Below, piece by piece: positions 1-11,800 of a DNA stretch of 60,249 bases. Under the pieces are notes generated by a model that was not told the origin of the DNA, made no database searches, and worked only from the letters and a program-made list of their open reading frames with translations. The position numbers and the translations under genes are program-made. Positions within the stretch are counted from its first letter, which is position 1. The number at the start of each line of letters is the position of its first letter. This DNA comes from Bacteroidales bacterium (lineage in GTDB: Bacteria > Bacteroidota > Bacteroidia > Bacteroidales > JAADGE01). The stretch spans positions 1 through 60,249 of the forward strand of contig JAOZMB010000004.1 in the NCBI GenBank assembly GCA_029934515.1, read 5' to 3'.

Positions 1-2
1 AA

Positions 3-75
3 GCGGGAGTAGCTCAGTTGGTAGAGCGGCAGCCTTCCAAGCTGCAGGTCGCGGGTTCGAGCCTCGTCTCCCGCT
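3..75 (+). tRNA. tRNA-Gly (TCC anticodon)
   Basis: The 73-nt cloverleaf closes with acceptor arms GCGGGAG (3-9) and CTCCCGC (68-74). The anticodon stem GCAGC/GCTGC encloses the loop CTTCCAA, which gives anticodon TCC at 36-38. The T-loop GGTTCGAGCC is canonical. No CCA is encoded. It is the first of three tRNAs placed around tuf, an arrangement common in Bacteroidota. Confidence 0.96.
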
Positions 76-88
76 CTTTATTTTCTCT

Positions 89-161
89 GCCGATGTAGCT
101 CAGGGGGTAGAGCGTTTCCTTGGTAAGGAAGAGGTCATGAGTTCAATTCTCATCATCGGCT
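89..161 (+). tRNA. tRNA-Thr (GGT anticodon)
   Basis: The acceptor arms GCCGATG (89-95) and CATCGGC (154-160) pair, and the anticodon stem TTTCC/GGAAG (one G-U pair) encloses TTGGTAA, giving anticodon GGT at 122-124. It lies 13 nt after tRNA-Gly and about 50 nt before tuf, so the tRNAs and tuf are probably one transcript. Confidence 0.96.
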
Positions 162-212
162 CGTTATTAACGTAAAGAGTAAAAAATTAATAATTAAATA
201 ATTCAATAAATC

Positions 213-1400
213 ATGGCTAAAGAAAAATTTAAAAGAACCAAGCCTCACGTAAATATTGGAACTATTGGACATGTTGACCACGGTAAGACTACATTAACGG
301 CGGCAATTACCATGGTTTTGAATAAAAGTGGATTGGCTACCGTAACAGATTTTGATTCAATTGACAATGCTCCAGAAGAAAAAGAAAGGGGCATTACCAT
401 TAATACAGCACACGTTGAATACGAAACAGAAAATAGACATTATGCGCATGTTGATTGTCCTGGACACGCAGATTATGTAAAGAATATGGTCACAGGTGCA
501 GCTCAGATGGACGGAGCTATAATTGTTGTTGCTGGAACAGACGGTCCTATGCCACAAACGAGAGAACATATATTACTTGCACGTCAGGTGAATGTTCCTA
601 AATTGGTTGTTTTTATTAATAAAGTTGACATGGTCGATGACGAAGAGTTATTAGAGCTTGTTGATATGGAAATTCGTGAATTGCTTGATTTTTATGGATT
701 CGAAGGTGATGATGCTCCTGTTATTATGGGCTCAGCACTTGGTGCAATGCAAGGAGAACCAGAATGGGAAGAAAAAATAATAGAACTCATGGAAGCTGTT
801 GATACATGGATACCACTTCCAGTTCGTGATGTTGATAAAGACTTCTTAATGCCTGTAGAAGATATATTTTCAATAACAGGAAGAGGTACAGTTGCAACAG
901 GTAGAATTGAAACAGGTAAAATTCATACGGGAGACCCTGTACATATTATAGGACTCGGTTCAGAAAAAATAAAGTCTGTAGTAACAGGTGTTGAAATGTT
1001 TCGTAAAATCCTTGATGACGGACAGGCTGGTGATAATGTTGGTCTTTTGTTAAGAGGTGTTGATAAAGCCTCTATTAAAAGAGGAATGGTTATAGCAAAA
1101 CCTGGTTCTGTTACTCCTCATACTAAATTTAAAGCTGAAGTATATATTCTAAAAAAAGAAGAGGGTGGAAGACATACTCCTTTTCATAATAATTACCGAC
1201 CACAATTTTATTTGAGAACTCTTGATGTAACTGGTGAAATTCACTTAGAGAAAGGAAGAGAAATGATTATGCCTGGTGATAATGTTACTGTTCAGGTTAA
1301 TTTAATATATCCTGTTGCGATGACTACAGGTTTACGTTTTGCAATCAGAGAAGGCGGACGTACTGTTGGTGCAGGACAGGTAACAGAAATAGTTGAATAA
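213..1400 (+). CDS. tuf: Elongation factor Tu
   Basis: EF-Tu is the GTPase that delivers aminoacyl-tRNA to the ribosomal A site in the cytoplasm. The 395-residue product has the usual length. The G1 P-loop GHVDHGKT is at residues 19-26, G3 DCPGH at 81-85 and G4 NKVD near 136, followed by the two beta-barrel domains and the expected C-terminus with GGRTVGAG. The ATG at 213 gives the canonical start [12 protein letters not shown]. No Shine-Dalgarno sequence precedes it. The gene sits between tRNA-Thr and tRNA-Trp and is followed by secE-nusG, the standard Bacteroidota order. Confidence 0.99.
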   Translation: MAKEKFKRTKPHVNIGTIGHVDHGKTTLTAAITMVLNKSGLATVTDFDSIDNAPEEKERGITINTAHVEYETENRHYAHVDCPGHADYVKNMVTGAAQMDGAIIVVAGTDGPMPQTREHILLARQVNVPKLVVFINKVDMVDDEELLELVDMEIRELLDFYGFEGDDAPVIMGSALGAMQGEPEWEEKIIELMEAVDTWIPLPVRDVDKDFLMPVEDIFSITGRGTVATGRIETGKIHTGDPVHIIGLGSEKIKSVVTGVEMFRKILDDGQAGDNVGLLLRGVDKASIKRGMVIAKPGSVTPHTKFKAEVYILKKEEGGRHTPFHNNYRPQFYLRTLDVTGEIHLEKGREMIMPGDNVTVQVNLIYPVAMTTGLRFAIREGGRTVGAGQVTEIVE

Positions 1401-1463
1401 AAAAAGATAAAATAAAAAGTTCGGCGGTAAAAATTGTTATTGCCGAATTTTTTGTATTGTAAT

Positions 1464-1536
1464 ACGGATGTAGCTCAATTGGCAGAGCGACGGTCTCCAA
1501 AACCGTAGGTTGCGAGTTCGATTCTCTCCATCCGTG
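1464..1536 (+). tRNA. tRNA-Trp (CCA anticodon)
   Basis: The acceptor arms ACGGATG (1464-1470) and CATCCGT (1529-1535) pair with discriminator G1536. The anticodon stem ACGGT/ACCGT encloses CTCCAAA, giving anticodon CCA at 1497-1499. It lies between tuf and secE, where tRNA-Trp is typical for bacteria with this gene order. Confidence 0.96.
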
Positions 1537-1550
1537 CAAAATTTGAATTG

Positions 1551-1742
1551 ATGAAAGTAAAAGCTTATATAAAAAAATCATATAACGAACTTGTAAATAA
1601 AGTTACGTGGCCCAGTTGGGCTGACTTGCAAAGTAGTGCAATTATTGTTATGATTGCATCATTTATTATAGCAATGATTGTTTATGTAATGGATGTATCA
1701 TTCAGTGCATTGATGACTTTTATTTATGAGCTTGCTGCTTAA
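1551..1742 (+). CDS. secE: Preprotein translocase subunit SecE
   Basis: SecE clamps SecY in the inner-membrane Sec translocon. The 63-residue product has the short single-span form: an amphipathic N-terminal helix containing the hallmark NELVNKVTWPSWADLQ region at about residues 11-26, then one membrane helix at about residues 30-52. The ATG at 1551 is preferred to an in-frame TTG directly before it at 1548, because it gives the usual MKVKAYIKKS start. It lies 14 nt after tRNA-Trp and 50 nt before nusG, a near-universal pairing. Confidence 0.95.
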   Translation: MKVKAYIKKSYNELVNKVTWPSWADLQSSAIIVMIASFIIAMIVYVMDVSFSALMTFIYELAA

Positions 1743-1792
1743 ATTTAAGAATCCAATCCTATTATCTTTAATCAAATATTTGTATTTGAGTT

Positions 1793-2365
1793 ATGAGCCA
1801 AATTAAAAAAAAAGAGCCCAAAAAACAGATAAGTAAATGGTATGTAGTTAGGGCTGTAGGTGGCAAAGAAAAAAGAGCTAAAGAATACCTTGAGAATGAG
1901 ATAATTAGATTAAAAGTTAAAGATTATATTTCACAAGTATTGATTCCAACCGAAAAAGTTTACATAGTCCGTAAAGGGAAAAAAATTAGTAAAGAACGAA
2001 ATTTCTTCCCAGGATATATTCTTGTAGATGCAATACTTGTTGGTGAAATCCCGCATATAATAAAAAATGTACCTAATGTTATTGGTTTCCTTGGGGAAAC
2101 CAAAGGAGGTGTACCACTTCCTTTACGCAAAAGTGAAGTGAACAGAATATTAGGGCGCGTCGATGAGCTTGCCGAGAGCGAAGAATTTATTTCTATACCA
2201 TTCCATGTCGGAGAAAACATTAAAGTAAATGATGGACCTTTTAATGGATTTAATGGAGTCATAGAGGAAGTTAATGAAGAAAAGAAAAAATTAAAAGTTA
2301 TGGTTAAAATTTTTGGTAGAAAAACTCCTCTCGAATTAAGTTTTATGCAGGTAGAAAAAGAATAA
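1793..2365 (+). CDS. nusG: Transcription termination/antitermination factor NusG
   Basis: NusG binds RNA polymerase across the clamp and links it to Rho or the ribosome. The N-terminal NGN domain starts with WYVVRAVGGKEKRAKEYLE (from about residue 16) and includes RNFFPGYILVDA. A C-terminal KOW domain lies at about residues 135-190 with VNDGPFNGFNGVIEEV. The 190-residue length is normal. It sits between secE and rplK as in most bacteria. Confidence 0.97.
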   Translation: MSQIKKKEPKKQISKWYVVRAVGGKEKRAKEYLENEIIRLKVKDYISQVLIPTEKVYIVRKGKKISKERNFFPGYILVDAILVGEIPHIIKNVPNVIGFLGETKGGVPLPLRKSEVNRILGRVDELAESEEFISIPFHVGENIKVNDGPFNGFNGVIEEVNEEKKKLKVMVKIFGRKTPLELSFMQVEKE

Positions 2366-2450
2366 TAGCTGTTACGAAAATATATTAAGTGCTTCCAACA
2401 CATCGAGTATCATCTCGTAAATGATTTGTTCAAAATTAAAATGAATTAAG

Positions 2451-2888
2451 ATGGCTAAAGAAATAACGAAAGTTGTTAAATTGCAGATTAAAGGTGGAGC
2501 AGCAAATCCGTCTCCACCAGTTGGTCCAGCTCTTGGTGCTGCTGGAGTTAATATTATGGAATTCTGTAAACAATTTAATTCCAGAACACAAGAAAAAGCA
2601 GGAAAAATAATTCCAGTTGAGATAAAAGTTTACAAAGACAAGTCATTTGATTTTGTAACTAAGACCTCACCTGCTGCTGTTCAACTGCTTGAAGTAGCCA
2701 AGTTAAAGTCTGGTTCTCAGGAACCGAACAGAAAGAAAGTGGCTACTATAACTTGGGAACAGGTGAAAGGTATTGCTGAAGACAAAATGTCTGATTTGAA
2801 TGCGTTCACTGTTGAATCAGCAATGAAAATGATAGCGGGAACAGCAAGAAGTATGGGTATTGTTGTGAAAGGAGAATTTCCGTCTTAA
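2451..2888 (+). CDS. rplK: 50S ribosomal protein L11
   Basis: L11 forms part of the GTPase-associated centre with 23S rRNA. The 145-residue product has the signature [20 protein letters not shown] in the N-terminal domain and the C-terminal RNA-binding domain ending in [10 protein letters not shown]. Length and context (nusG upstream, rplA 21 nt downstream) are standard. Confidence 0.98.
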   Translation: MAKEITKVVKLQIKGGAANPSPPVGPALGAAGVNIMEFCKQFNSRTQEKAGKIIPVEIKVYKDKSFDFVTKTSPAAVQLLEVAKLKSGSQEPNRKKVATITWEQVKGIAEDKMSDLNAFTVESAMKMIAGTARSMGIVVKGEFPS

Positions 2889-2909
2889 GAACTATTTAAT
2901 TCTATTAAA

Positions 2910-3605
2910 ATGGCAAGAATAAGTAAAAAAAGGAAAAAAATCCTTAATTTTATTGAAAAAGACAAACAGTATACCATAGAAGAAGCCGTAAATTTGGTTA
3001 AAAAAGTTACCACCACAAAATTTGATTCATCAGTGGATGTTGATATAAGACTTGGTGTTGACCCAAGGAAAGCAGACCAAATGGTAAGAGGTACAGTATC
3101 GTTACCAAACGGAACAGGAAAAGATATTAAAGTTTTGGTATTATGTACGCCAGATAAAATTGATGAGGCAAAAGAAGCTGGTGCTGATTATTTTGGACTC
3201 GAAGATTATGTCGAAAAAATTAAAGGAGGTTGGACTAACATTGATGTTGTTATTGCAACTCCTTCGGTTATGCGCTATGTAGGGCCTCTGGGAAGAATAC
3301 TCGGACCAAGAGGGTTGATGCCTAATCCAAAAGTAGGAACAGTTACGATGGATGTAGGTAAAACAGTTAAAGAAGTTAAACAGGGTAAAATAGATTTTAG
3401 AGTAGATAAATACGGAATTATTCACAGTTCTGTAGGAAAAGTATCTTTTGAACCCGACAAGATTATTGAAAATGCAACAGAATTTTTGCTGACAATAATT
3501 AAATTAAAACCAGCTTCAGCAAAAGGGACTTACCTAAAAAGTGTTTACATATCGAGTACGATGAGTCCAAGTGTCAAAATAGATGCAAAATCTATTTCAG
3601 TATAA
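2910..3605 (+). CDS. rplA: 50S ribosomal protein L1
   Basis: L1 builds the mobile L1 stalk at the E site and in many bacteria also represses its own operon. The 231-residue product includes the conserved block [20 protein letters not shown] and the C-terminal [19 protein letters not shown]. It is cotranscribed with rplK. I did not see an obvious L1 operator-like hairpin in the short upstream spacer. Confidence 0.98.
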   Translation: MARISKKRKKILNFIEKDKQYTIEEAVNLVKKVTTTKFDSSVDVDIRLGVDPRKADQMVRGTVSLPNGTGKDIKVLVLCTPDKIDEAKEAGADYFGLEDYVEKIKGGWTNIDVVIATPSVMRYVGPLGRILGPRGLMPNPKVGTVTMDVGKTVKEVKQGKIDFRVDKYGIIHSSVGKVSFEPDKIIENATEFLLTIIKLKPASAKGTYLKSVYISSTMSPSVKIDAKSISV

Positions 3606-3622
3606 TTTATTAAAAACTGATT

Positions 3623-4156
3623 ATGAAACGTGAAGAAAAAAATCAGGTAATTGATGGTTTGACAAAATATATAAATGACACAACACACTTATATATAACG
3701 GATACTTTGGGTTTAAATGCAGAAGATACAAGTTTACTAAGACGAATTTGTTTCAAAAAAAACGTTAAGTTGATTGTTGCTAAAAATACCTTTTTAAAGA
3801 AAGCAATAGAAAAATCAAATAAAGATTTATCACAACTTAATGATGCTCTTGCAGGACCGACTTCAATAATGTTGTCTGATGTTGGTAATATTCCAGCAAA
3901 ATTAATTAAAGATTTTAGAATAGGCGATAAGGAAAAACCTATTTTGAAAGCTGCTTTTGTTGAAAACGAATTCTATTTCGGAGATAATGAAATAGAAAAT
4001 TTAGTAGCTATAAAATCAAAAGAAGAACTTATTGCTGATGTTATTGGCTTGTTACAATCGCCTATTAACAATGTTGTTTCGGCGATACAGTCAGGTGGGT
4101 ATATACTGGCGGGTATCTTGGAAACTCTTGAAGAAAGAGATGGAGAAAATAATTAA
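3623..4156 (+). CDS. rplJ: 50S ribosomal protein L10
   Basis: L10 anchors the L7/L12 dimers to the ribosomal stalk. The 177-residue product starts [13 protein letters not shown] and has the expected N-terminal rRNA/L11-binding domain and a C-terminal helix ending in [12 protein letters not shown] that recruits L7/L12. The gene lies 17 nt after rplA, so the usual long L10 leader found in many other bacteria is missing here. Confidence 0.97.
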   Translation: MKREEKNQVIDGLTKYINDTTHLYITDTLGLNAEDTSLLRRICFKKNVKLIVAKNTFLKKAIEKSNKDLSQLNDALAGPTSIMLSDVGNIPAKLIKDFRIGDKEKPILKAAFVENEFYFGDNEIENLVAIKSKEELIADVIGLLQSPINNVVSAIQSGGYILAGILETLEERDGENN

Positions 4157-4188
4157 TTAAATTGAAATTATCAAAAAAAGATATTAAG

Positions 4189-4557
4189 ATGGCAAACTTA
4201 AAAGAATTTGCAAAACAATTGGTAAATCTAACCGTAAAAGAAGTTAAAGAATTAGCTGACATTTTAAAAGATGAATACGGTATAGAACCAGCTGCGGCTC
4301 CAGTTGCTGTTGTAGCAGCAGGAGGAAGTGAAGAGAAAGAAGAACAAACTGAATTTGATGTTATTTTAGTTGCGGCAGGTGCTAAAAAATTAAGAGTAGT
4401 TAAAAAAGTTAAGGAATTAACAAGTATGGGGCTAAAAGATGCCAAAGCACTTGTTGACAGTGCGCCAGCAACTATAAAAGAAGGAGTATCAAAAGAAGAA
4501 GCAAACGCATTGAAAACTCAACTAGAAGGAGAAGGTGCCGAAGTTGAACTAAAATAA
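4189..4557 (+). CDS. rplL: 50S ribosomal protein L7/L12
   Basis: L7/L12 is the multicopy stalk protein that recruits translational GTPases. The ATG at 4189 gives [19 protein letters not shown] and 122 residues, the family length. An in-frame TTG at 4162 would add nine residues and is rejected. An Ala-rich hinge ([11 protein letters not shown]) links the dimerisation domain to the C-terminal domain, which contains [18 protein letters not shown]. It closes the ribosomal protein block. A hairpin with a T-tract follows before rpoB. Confidence 0.97.
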   Translation: MANLKEFAKQLVNLTVKEVKELADILKDEYGIEPAAAPVAVVAAGGSEEKEEQTEFDVILVAAGAKKLRVVKKVKELTSMGLKDAKALVDSAPATIKEGVSKEEANALKTQLEGEGAEVELK

Positions 4558-4749
4558 ACATTTTTTTTATTATACTAAAAGTGAAATAAGATTTTCGAAT
4601 TTTTAATAAGAAAAAAGTATGATAATAAAGAATTTTATATTATGATTTTTTGATAATATAACAACAATATAAAATATTATTATACATTAAGTTTTTAAAT
4701 TATTACATAAAATCCGAAAAAACTATTTCTTTTTAGTATAAATCATCAT

Positions 4750-4787
4750 GGTTTAGAGTTAAATAATTAATTCTAAACCTTTTATTT
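4750..4787 (+). terminator. Attenuator-like hairpin between rplL and rpoB
   Basis: The arms GGTTTAGAGTTAA and TTAATTCTAAACC (4750-4762 and 4767-4779, one G-U pair) form a 13-bp stem with a 4-nt loop, followed by a T-rich tract. It lies about 190 nt after the rplL stop and 30 nt before the rpoB start. A partial terminator at this position would set the ribosomal protein to polymerase ratio, as is known in E. coli. Attenuation here is inferred. Confidence 0.6.
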
Positions 4788-4816
4788 TAATTGATAAAAA
4801 CCTTAATCTATACCGG

Positions 4817-7800
4817 ATGTTATCAGAGAATAAAAAAATTAATTTCACCTCAACAAAAATAAAATTTGACTACCCAGACTTCTTGGGAATACAATTAGAA
4901 ACTTTCAAAGAATTTTTTCAAGCAAATACAACACCGGAAGAGAGAAAGAAAGAAAAACTATTCAAGGTTTTTAATGATAATTTTCCTATCACAGATACAC
5001 GTAATAATTTCGTATTAGAGTTTATTGATTACTTCTTCGACCCACCAAGGTATTCAATCGAAGAGTGTCTCGAAAGAGGTTTGTCGTTTAGTGTACCGTT
5101 CAGAGCAAAATTAAAATTATATTGTACAGACCCTGAACACGAAGATTTTGATACAGTTATTCAGGACGTTTATCTTGGAACAGTGCCTTACATGACACCA
5201 AGAGGAACATTCGTAATAAATGGTGCCGAGAGAGTAATAGTTTCACAACTTCACCGCTCACCCGGTGTGTTTTTTGGACACAGTATTCATCAAAACGGAA
5301 CTAAATTATACTCCGCAAGAATAATACCATTCAAAGGGTCGTGGATTGAGTTTGCTACTGACATTCATAATGTTATGTACGCATATATAGATAGAAAGAA
5401 AAAATTACCTGTAACAACTTTGTTAAGAGCAATTGGATTTGAAAGTGATAAAGAAATACTTGAAATTTTTAATCTTGCAGATGAAACAGAAGTCTCAAAA
5501 GCAATACTTACAAAGGCTATTGGTAGAAAACTTGCAGCAAGAGTTCTAAAATCATGGATAGAAGATTTTGTTGACGAAGACACAGGAGAGGTCGTCTCAA
5601 TTGAAAGAAATGAAGTTATTATTGACCGTGAAACTGTTATTGAAGCACATCATGTAAGCGAAATAATTGATTCTGGAGCAAAAACTGTCCTATTGCATAA
5701 AGAAGAACAAAATTTGATTGATTATGCAATAATTTACAGTACGCTACAAAAAGACCCTTGTAATTCAGAAAAAGAAGCTGTACTTCATATATATAGACAA
5801 CTGCGAAACGCAGAACCACCAGACGAATCTACGGCAAGAGAAGTTATTGATAATCTTTTCTTTTCGGATAAAAGATATGACCTAGGAGATGTAGGCAGAT
5901 ATAAAATAAATAAAAAACTTGAACTTGATATTTCGCCAGATATAAAAATTCTGACAATCAAAGATATTATAGAAATTATTAAATATCTAATTGAATTAAT
6001 AAATTCTAAAATTGATGTCGATGATATAGACCATCTTAGTAACAGAAGAGTAAGGACAGTCGGCGAACAATTATCAAATCAATTTGGAGTAGGACTGGCA
6101 AGGATGTCTAGAACAATAAGAGAACGAATGAATGTAAGAGATAATGAAGTATTTACACCGGTTGACCTAATAAATGCTAAAACATTATCATCTGTAATAA
6201 ATTCATTTTACGGTACAAACCAGTTGTCTCAATTTATGGACAGAACGAACCCACTCGCTGAGATGACACATAAAAGAAGAATGTCGGCACTCGGACCAGG
6301 AGGTTTGTCAAGAGAAAGAGCTGGTTTTGAAGTTCGTGATGTTCATTATACACATTATGGAAGGCTTTGTCCTATTGAAACACCTGAAGGGCCTAATATC
6401 GGTTTGATTTCTTCGCTTTGTGTTTTTGCTAAAATTAATGAACTCGGTTTTATTGAAACGCCTTACAGAAAAGTTGACGATGGAAAAGTAGATATATCAA
6501 ATGATGGAGTTATTTATTTAAGTGCAGAGGAGGAAGATAGAAAAGTAATAGCTCAGGCTGATGCAGAAGTTGATAAAGAAGGTAATTATATTGATGAAAA
6601 AATAAAATCCCGTTCTCTTGGAGATTTTCCTTTCATAGAAAACAAGATGGTAGATTACATGGATGTAGCACCAAATCAAATCGCTTCTATTGCTGCTTCG
6701 CTGATTCCATTCCTAGAACATGATGACGCAAACAGAGCATTGATGGGTTCTAATATGATGAGACAAGCCGTACCGCTGATTAATCCAGAAGCTCCAATTG
6801 TAGGAACAGGAATCGAACCAGAGATTGTTAGAGACTCGCGAACAATGATTACAGCAGAAGGTGAAGGTGTTGTAGAATTTGTTGATGCTGACGAGATTGT
6901 TATTAAATATTTACGTTCAGATGATGATAAATATGTAAGTTTTGACCCAGATACAATAAGATATAAAATTCCTAAATTTAAAAAGACAAACCAAAATACA
7001 TGTCTTAATCTTAATCCGATAGTTTCAAAAGGTGATAAAGTTACAAAAGGTCAGATACTTACAGAAGGCTTTGCAACACAAAACGGTGAACTGGCGCTTG
7101 GTAGAAATTTAAAAGTTGCATTTATGCCTTGGAAAGGATATAACTTTGAAGATGCAATTGTTATCTCAGAAAAAATTGTACGCGATGATGTTTTTACTTC
7201 AATTCATATCGAAGAACATACTCTTGAAGTTAGAGATACAAAACGAGGAATGGAAGAACTAACCCCAGATATACCAAATGTTAGTGAAGACGCAACTCGA
7301 AACCTTGACGAAAACGGAATAATAAGAATCGGAGCTCACGTAAAACCAGGTGATATAATTATTGGTAAAATAACTCCAAAAGGAGAATCAGACCCATCAC
7401 CAGAAGAAAAATTGTTAAGAGCAATATTTGGAGATAAAGCAGGAGATGTAAAAGACGCATCACTAAAAGCATCACCATCATTAAGAGGAATTGTTATTGA
7501 TAAAAATTTATTCTCGCGTTCTACAAAGAACAGGAAAATGAAAAATGCAGATAAACCATTACTGGAAAAAATTGATGACGAATTTAATAGAGAAATATTA
7601 CTACTAACAGATAGATTAATTGATAAACTTAATTCACTCATCAATGGGAAAACATCACAAGGAGTAAAAGATTATCTGAACGCAATAGTTGTACCAAAAG
7701 GAATAAAATATACATTAGAAATGTTGCAGGAAATAGACTATCTTGCTGTTAGACCAAAAAAATGGACAACAGATAAGAAGAAAAACCTGCTTATAAAAAG

Positions 7801-8623
7801 ATTATTACACAACTACAATATTAAATACAAAAAAATTGAGAGTGTAATTAGGCGAAAAAAATATAATATATCTATTGGCGATGAATTACCAATAGGAATT
7901 ATTCAACTCGCAAAAGTATATATAGCAAAGAAAAGAAAAGTAAAAGTAGGAGATAAAATGGCAGGACGACATGGAAACAAAGGAATCGTTGCCAGGATTG
8001 TTAAAGAAGAAGACATGCCTTTCCTAAAAGACGGAACTCCAGTTGATATTGTATTAAATCCGCTTGGTGTACCATCGCGTATGAATCTCGGTCAAATATA
8101 CGAAACAGTACTCGGATGGGCTGGTAAAGAACTCGGTATAAGCTTCTTTACTCCAATTTTTGATGGAGCATCATTAGAAGATATTAATAAATATACTGAT
8201 AAAGCAAAAGTCCCTAGATACGGTAAAACATATTTATATGACGGCGGAACAGGTGTAAGATTTAATCAACCTGCAACTGTTGGAATAATTTATATGCTTA
8301 AACTCGGACACATGGTCGACGATAAAATGCACGCAAGATCAATAGGACCTTATTCATTGATAACACAACAACCACTCGGAGGAAAAGCACAATTCGGGGG
8401 ACAACGTTTTGGTGAAATGGAAGTATGGGCACTTGAAGCATTTGGTGCAGCAAATATATTACAAGAAATGCTGACAATAAAATCAGACGACGTAATAGGA
8501 AGAGCAAAAGCATATGAAACAATAGTTAAAGGTCAAAATTTGCCAAAACCAGGAGTCCCAGAATCATTTAATGTTCTTTTACATGAACTCAGAGGACTCG
8601 GACTAAGTATTAATCTTGATTAA
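4817..8623 (+). CDS. rpoB: DNA-directed RNA polymerase subunit beta
   Basis: Beta subunit of the core RNA polymerase. The product is 1268 residues, the normal Bacteroidota size. It shows the rifampicin-pocket block (SQFMD at about residues 470-474, then THKRR and SALGPGGL), the [17 protein letters not shown] block and the C-terminal [20 protein letters not shown] clamp region. The residue after SQFMD is Arg, matching E. coli position 517, where Gln is usual. The ATG at 4817 gives [10 protein letters not shown]. It is separated from rpoC by an unusually long 248-bp gap. Confidence 0.99.
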   Translation: MLSENKKINFTSTKIKFDYPDFLGIQLETFKEFFQANTTPEERKKEKLFKVFNDNFPITDTRNNFVLEFIDYFFDPPRYSIEECLERGLSFSVPFRAKLKLYCTDPEHEDFDTVIQDVYLGTVPYMTPRGTFVINGAERVIVSQLHRSPGVFFGHSIHQNGTKLYSARIIPFKGSWIEFATDIHNVMYAYIDRKKKLPVTTLLRAIGFESDKEILEIFNLADETEVSKAILTKAIGRKLAARVLKSWIEDFVDEDTGEVVSIERNEVIIDRETVIEAHHVSEIIDSGAKTVLLHKEEQNLIDYAIIYSTLQKDPCNSEKEAVLHIYRQLRNAEPPDESTAREVIDNLFFSDKRYDLGDVGRYKINKKLELDISPDIKILTIKDIIEIIKYLIELINSKIDVDDIDHLSNRRVRTVGEQLSNQFGVGLARMSRTIRERMNVRDNEVFTPVDLINAKTLSSVINSFYGTNQLSQFMDRTNPLAEMTHKRRMSALGPGGLSRERAGFEVRDVHYTHYGRLCPIETPEGPNIGLISSLCVFAKINELGFIETPYRKVDDGKVDISNDGVIYLSAEEEDRKVIAQADAEVDKEGNYIDEKIKSRSLGDFPFIENKMVDYMDVAPNQIASIAASLIPFLEHDDANRALMGSNMMRQAVPLINPEAPIVGTGIEPEIVRDSRTMITAEGEGVVEFVDADEIVIKYLRSDDDKYVSFDPDTIRYKIPKFKKTNQNTCLNLNPIVSKGDKVTKGQILTEGFATQNGELALGRNLKVAFMPWKGYNFEDAIVISEKIVRDDVFTSIHIEEHTLEVRDTKRGMEELTPDIPNVSEDATRNLDENGIIRIGAHVKPGDIIIGKITPKGESDPSPEEKLLRAIFGDKAGDVKDASLKASPSLRGIVIDKNLFSRSTKNRKMKNADKPLLEKIDDEFNREILLLTDRLIDKLNSLINGKTSQGVKDYLNAIVVPKGIKYTLEMLQEIDYLAVRPKKWTTDKKKNLLIKRLLHNYNIKYKKIESVIRRKKYNISIGDELPIGIIQLAKVYIAKKRKVKVGDKMAGRHGNKGIVARIVKEEDMPFLKDGTPVDIVLNPLGVPSRMNLGQIYETVLGWAGKELGISFFTPIFDGASLEDINKYTDKAKVPRYGKTYLYDGGTGVRFNQPATVGIIYMLKLGHMVDDKMHARSIGPYSLITQQPLGGKAQFGGQRFGEMEVWALEAFGAANILQEMLTIKSDDVIGRAKAYETIVKGQNLPKPGVPESFNVLLHELRGLGLSINLD

Positions 8624-8871
8624 ATATATTAATTTGGAATTTAGAACTATTGATTAAGAATGACAGTGGAAATTACAATAAAAAATTATTATCTATATAT
8701 TTTATTTTTTTCAACTAAATGAAAATCAATAGTTTCAATGATTCTATAAATTTATTTATTTATTTATTTAAAAAAGTATAAGTAATTTTAGATATATAAA
8801 TAAATTTTAATTTTTGAATTATAATTTCTGAGTTCTAATTTTAAATTTCTAAATTTCTAACTTTAAATTAC
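8624..8871 (+). other. Long rpoB-rpoC intergenic spacer
   Basis: This 248-bp gap holds no open reading frame of note. It is almost pure A and T and includes a run of about five TTTA/TTAT repeats near 8750-8772, plus several imperfect copies of TTTCTAAATTTCTAA just before rpoC. No hairpin with a T-tract was recognised. Whether it carries a promoter or a processing site cannot be told by eye. Confidence 0.5.
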
Positions 8872-11800
8872 ATGGCATTCAGAAGACAAAATAAAACCAA
8901 CAGTAATTTTTCTAGTATTACTATTAGTTTGGTTTCGCCAGAAGAAATATTAGAGCGTTCTAGTGGAGAAGTACTTAAACCTGAAACTATTAACTATCGT
9001 ACATATAAACCAGAAAGGGATGGATTGTTTTGTGAAAGGATTTTTGGACCAGTGAAAGATTACGAATGCCACTGCGGCAAATACAAAAGAATTAGATACA
9101 AAGGTATTGTTTGTGATAGATGCGGTGTTGAAGTTACAGAAAAAAAAGTAAGACGTGAACGAATTGGGCATATAGCATTGGTCGTTCCAGTTGTTCATAT
9201 ATGGTATTTTCGCTCATTGCCAAACAAATTAGGATACTTAATTGGATTACCTTCAAAAAAATTAGACTCCATTATTTATTATGAAAAATATGTAGTTATA
9301 CAACCAGGAATCAAAGAAAAAGATGGAGTTAACAGATTAGATTTTTTAAGCGAAGATGAATATCTTGACATTCTTGAAACATTACCAAAAGAAAACAGAT
9401 TATTAGAAGACACAGACCCAAATAAGTTTATTGCTAAAATGGGAGCTGATGCTTTGTTTTTTTTACTAAAAGCAATTAAGCTCGATGAATTAGCTGATGA
9501 TTTGAGAGTCAAAGCAACAACTGAGACATCACAACAAAGAAAAAATGAAGCATTGAAAAGACTTAATGTTGTCAGCGCTTTACAAACATCAAGGGATATA
9601 AATTTTCCAGAAAATATGATTCTGAAAGTTATTCCAGTTATCCCGCCTGAATTACGTCCACTTGTACCTCTTGATGGAGGAAGATTTGCAACATCAGACC
9701 TCAACGACCTGTACAGAAGAGTTATTATCAGGAACAACAGATTAAAAAGACTTATTGAAATAAAAGCACCTGAAGTAATTTTGCGGAACGAAAAAAGAAT
9801 GTGCCAGGAGTCGGTGGATTCTCTATTTGACAATTCGCGTAAATCAAGTGCCGTAAAAACAGATGCAAACAGACCACTTAAATCGTTGAGTGACAGTCTT
9901 AAAGGAAAATCTGGACGTTTTAGACAAAATCTACTCGGTAAACGTGTTGATTATTCGGCGCGTTCGGTTATTGTTGTCGGACCAGAACTACACTTGCACG
10001 AATGCGGATTACCAAAAGAAATAGCAGCAGAACTTTATAAACCTTTCGTTATAAGAAAATTAATAGAAAGAGGTATAGTTAAAACAGTAAAATCTGCTAA
10101 AAAAATTATTGACAGACGAGACCATGTTGTTTGGGATATTCTCGAAAATGTACTAAGAGGACACCCGATATTGCTAAACCGTGCGCCTACACTACATAGA
10201 CTTGGAATTCAAGCATTCCAACCAAAACTAATTGAAGGCAAAGCTATTCAACTTCACCCATTAGTATGTACAGCTTTTAATGCTGATTTCGATGGTGACC
10301 AAATGGCTATACATTTACCGCTTGGGAATGCCGCAATTCTGGAAGCTCAGTTTCTGATGCTTGCGTCTCATAATATATTAAATCCTGCAAATGGAGCTCC
10401 GATAACTGTGCCTTCGCAAGATATGGTTCTTGGATTATATTATATAACAAAATCAAGAAAAAATACAGCAACCGAAATTGTAAAAGGCGAAGGAATGTCT
10501 TTTTATTCTCCAGAAGAGGTTACTATAGCTTATAATGAACAGGTTGCAGATTTACATGCAATGATTAAAGTTATTATTGACGACAAAACAATTGAAACAA
10601 CTGTTGGAAGAGTTATTTTTAATCAACATGTGCCAAAAGAGGTTGGTTTTATTAATCAACTGCTTACAAAAAAAGCATTGCGAGGTATTATTGGCGATAT
10701 CTTAAAGAAAACAAATACGCCTACAACTGCTAATTTTTTAGATTCAATAAAAAGTCTTGGCTATAAAATGGCTTTCGAAGGTGGTTTATCATTTAATATT
10801 GATGATGTTATAATTCCTAAACTAAAAACAAAAATGATAGACGAAGGATATGAGCTGGTGGAAGAAGTTATGGATAATTTTAACATGGGAATTATAGCAA
10901 ATAATGAAAGATATAATCAAATTATTGATATATGGGCGCATACAAATGCTAGATTAACACAACAAGTAATGAACGAATTAAGCAGTGATAAACAAGGCTT
11001 TAACTCTGTTTATATGATGTTGGATTCTGGGGCGAGGGGGTCAAGAGAACAAATTAGACAGCTATCCGGAATGAGAGGGCTAATGGCAAAACCACAAAAA
11101 TCAGGTGCCAGCACAGGACAGATTATTGAAAATCCTATACTTGCGAACTTTAAGGAAGGTTTATCTGTACTTGAATATTTTGTTTCTACTCACGGTGCAA
11201 GAAAAGGACTTGCCGATACAGCTTTAAAAACAGCAGACGCTGGATATCTTACAAGAAGACTTGTTGACGTGGCTCAAGATGTTATTGTTTATGACAGCGA
11301 TTGCAAAACATTAAGGGGTTTAATAGCAACAACATTGACAAAAAAAGATGAAGTCGTTGAAACTCTGTACGATAGAATTTTGGGACGTACATCTGTTCAC
11401 GATATTTCTCACCCAAATGATGGACACATTATTGTAAAATCTGGTGACGAGATAACAGAAAAAATTGCTGCAGAAATCGAGGAATCGCCTATAGAAGAAG
11501 TTGAAATACGTTCGGCTTTGACATGTGAAAATCAATACGGTATTTGTATTAAATGTTACGGTAGGAATCTGGCGACAGGTAGAATGGTACAAAAAGGTGA
11601 AGCCGTTGGAGTAATTGCAGCACAGTCAATAGGTGAACCAGGGACACAACTTACACTGAGAACTTTCCACGTTGGTGGTGTAGCAGGAGGTTCAGCCGCA
11701 GAGAACAGCATAGTTTCAAAATACAATGGTATTGCAAGTTTTGAGGAACTTAGAACAATCGAATCAGAAATCGACGATGATATTGTAAATGTGGTAGTTA

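Noticed and set aside
4162-4188. An upstream TTG start for rplL
   Set aside because: The added nine residues (MKLSKKDIK) are not part of the conserved L7/L12 N-terminus; the ATG at 4189 gives the normal protein.
7336-7644. A long minus-strand frame inside rpoB
   Set aside because: It is a shadow of the rpoB coding sequence, as are other opposite-strand frames in rpoC, tuf, gmd and the ABC gene.
9279-9833. A 184-codon minus-strand frame inside rpoC
   Set aside because: It overlaps conserved rpoC codons completely and has no recognisable family or start signal.
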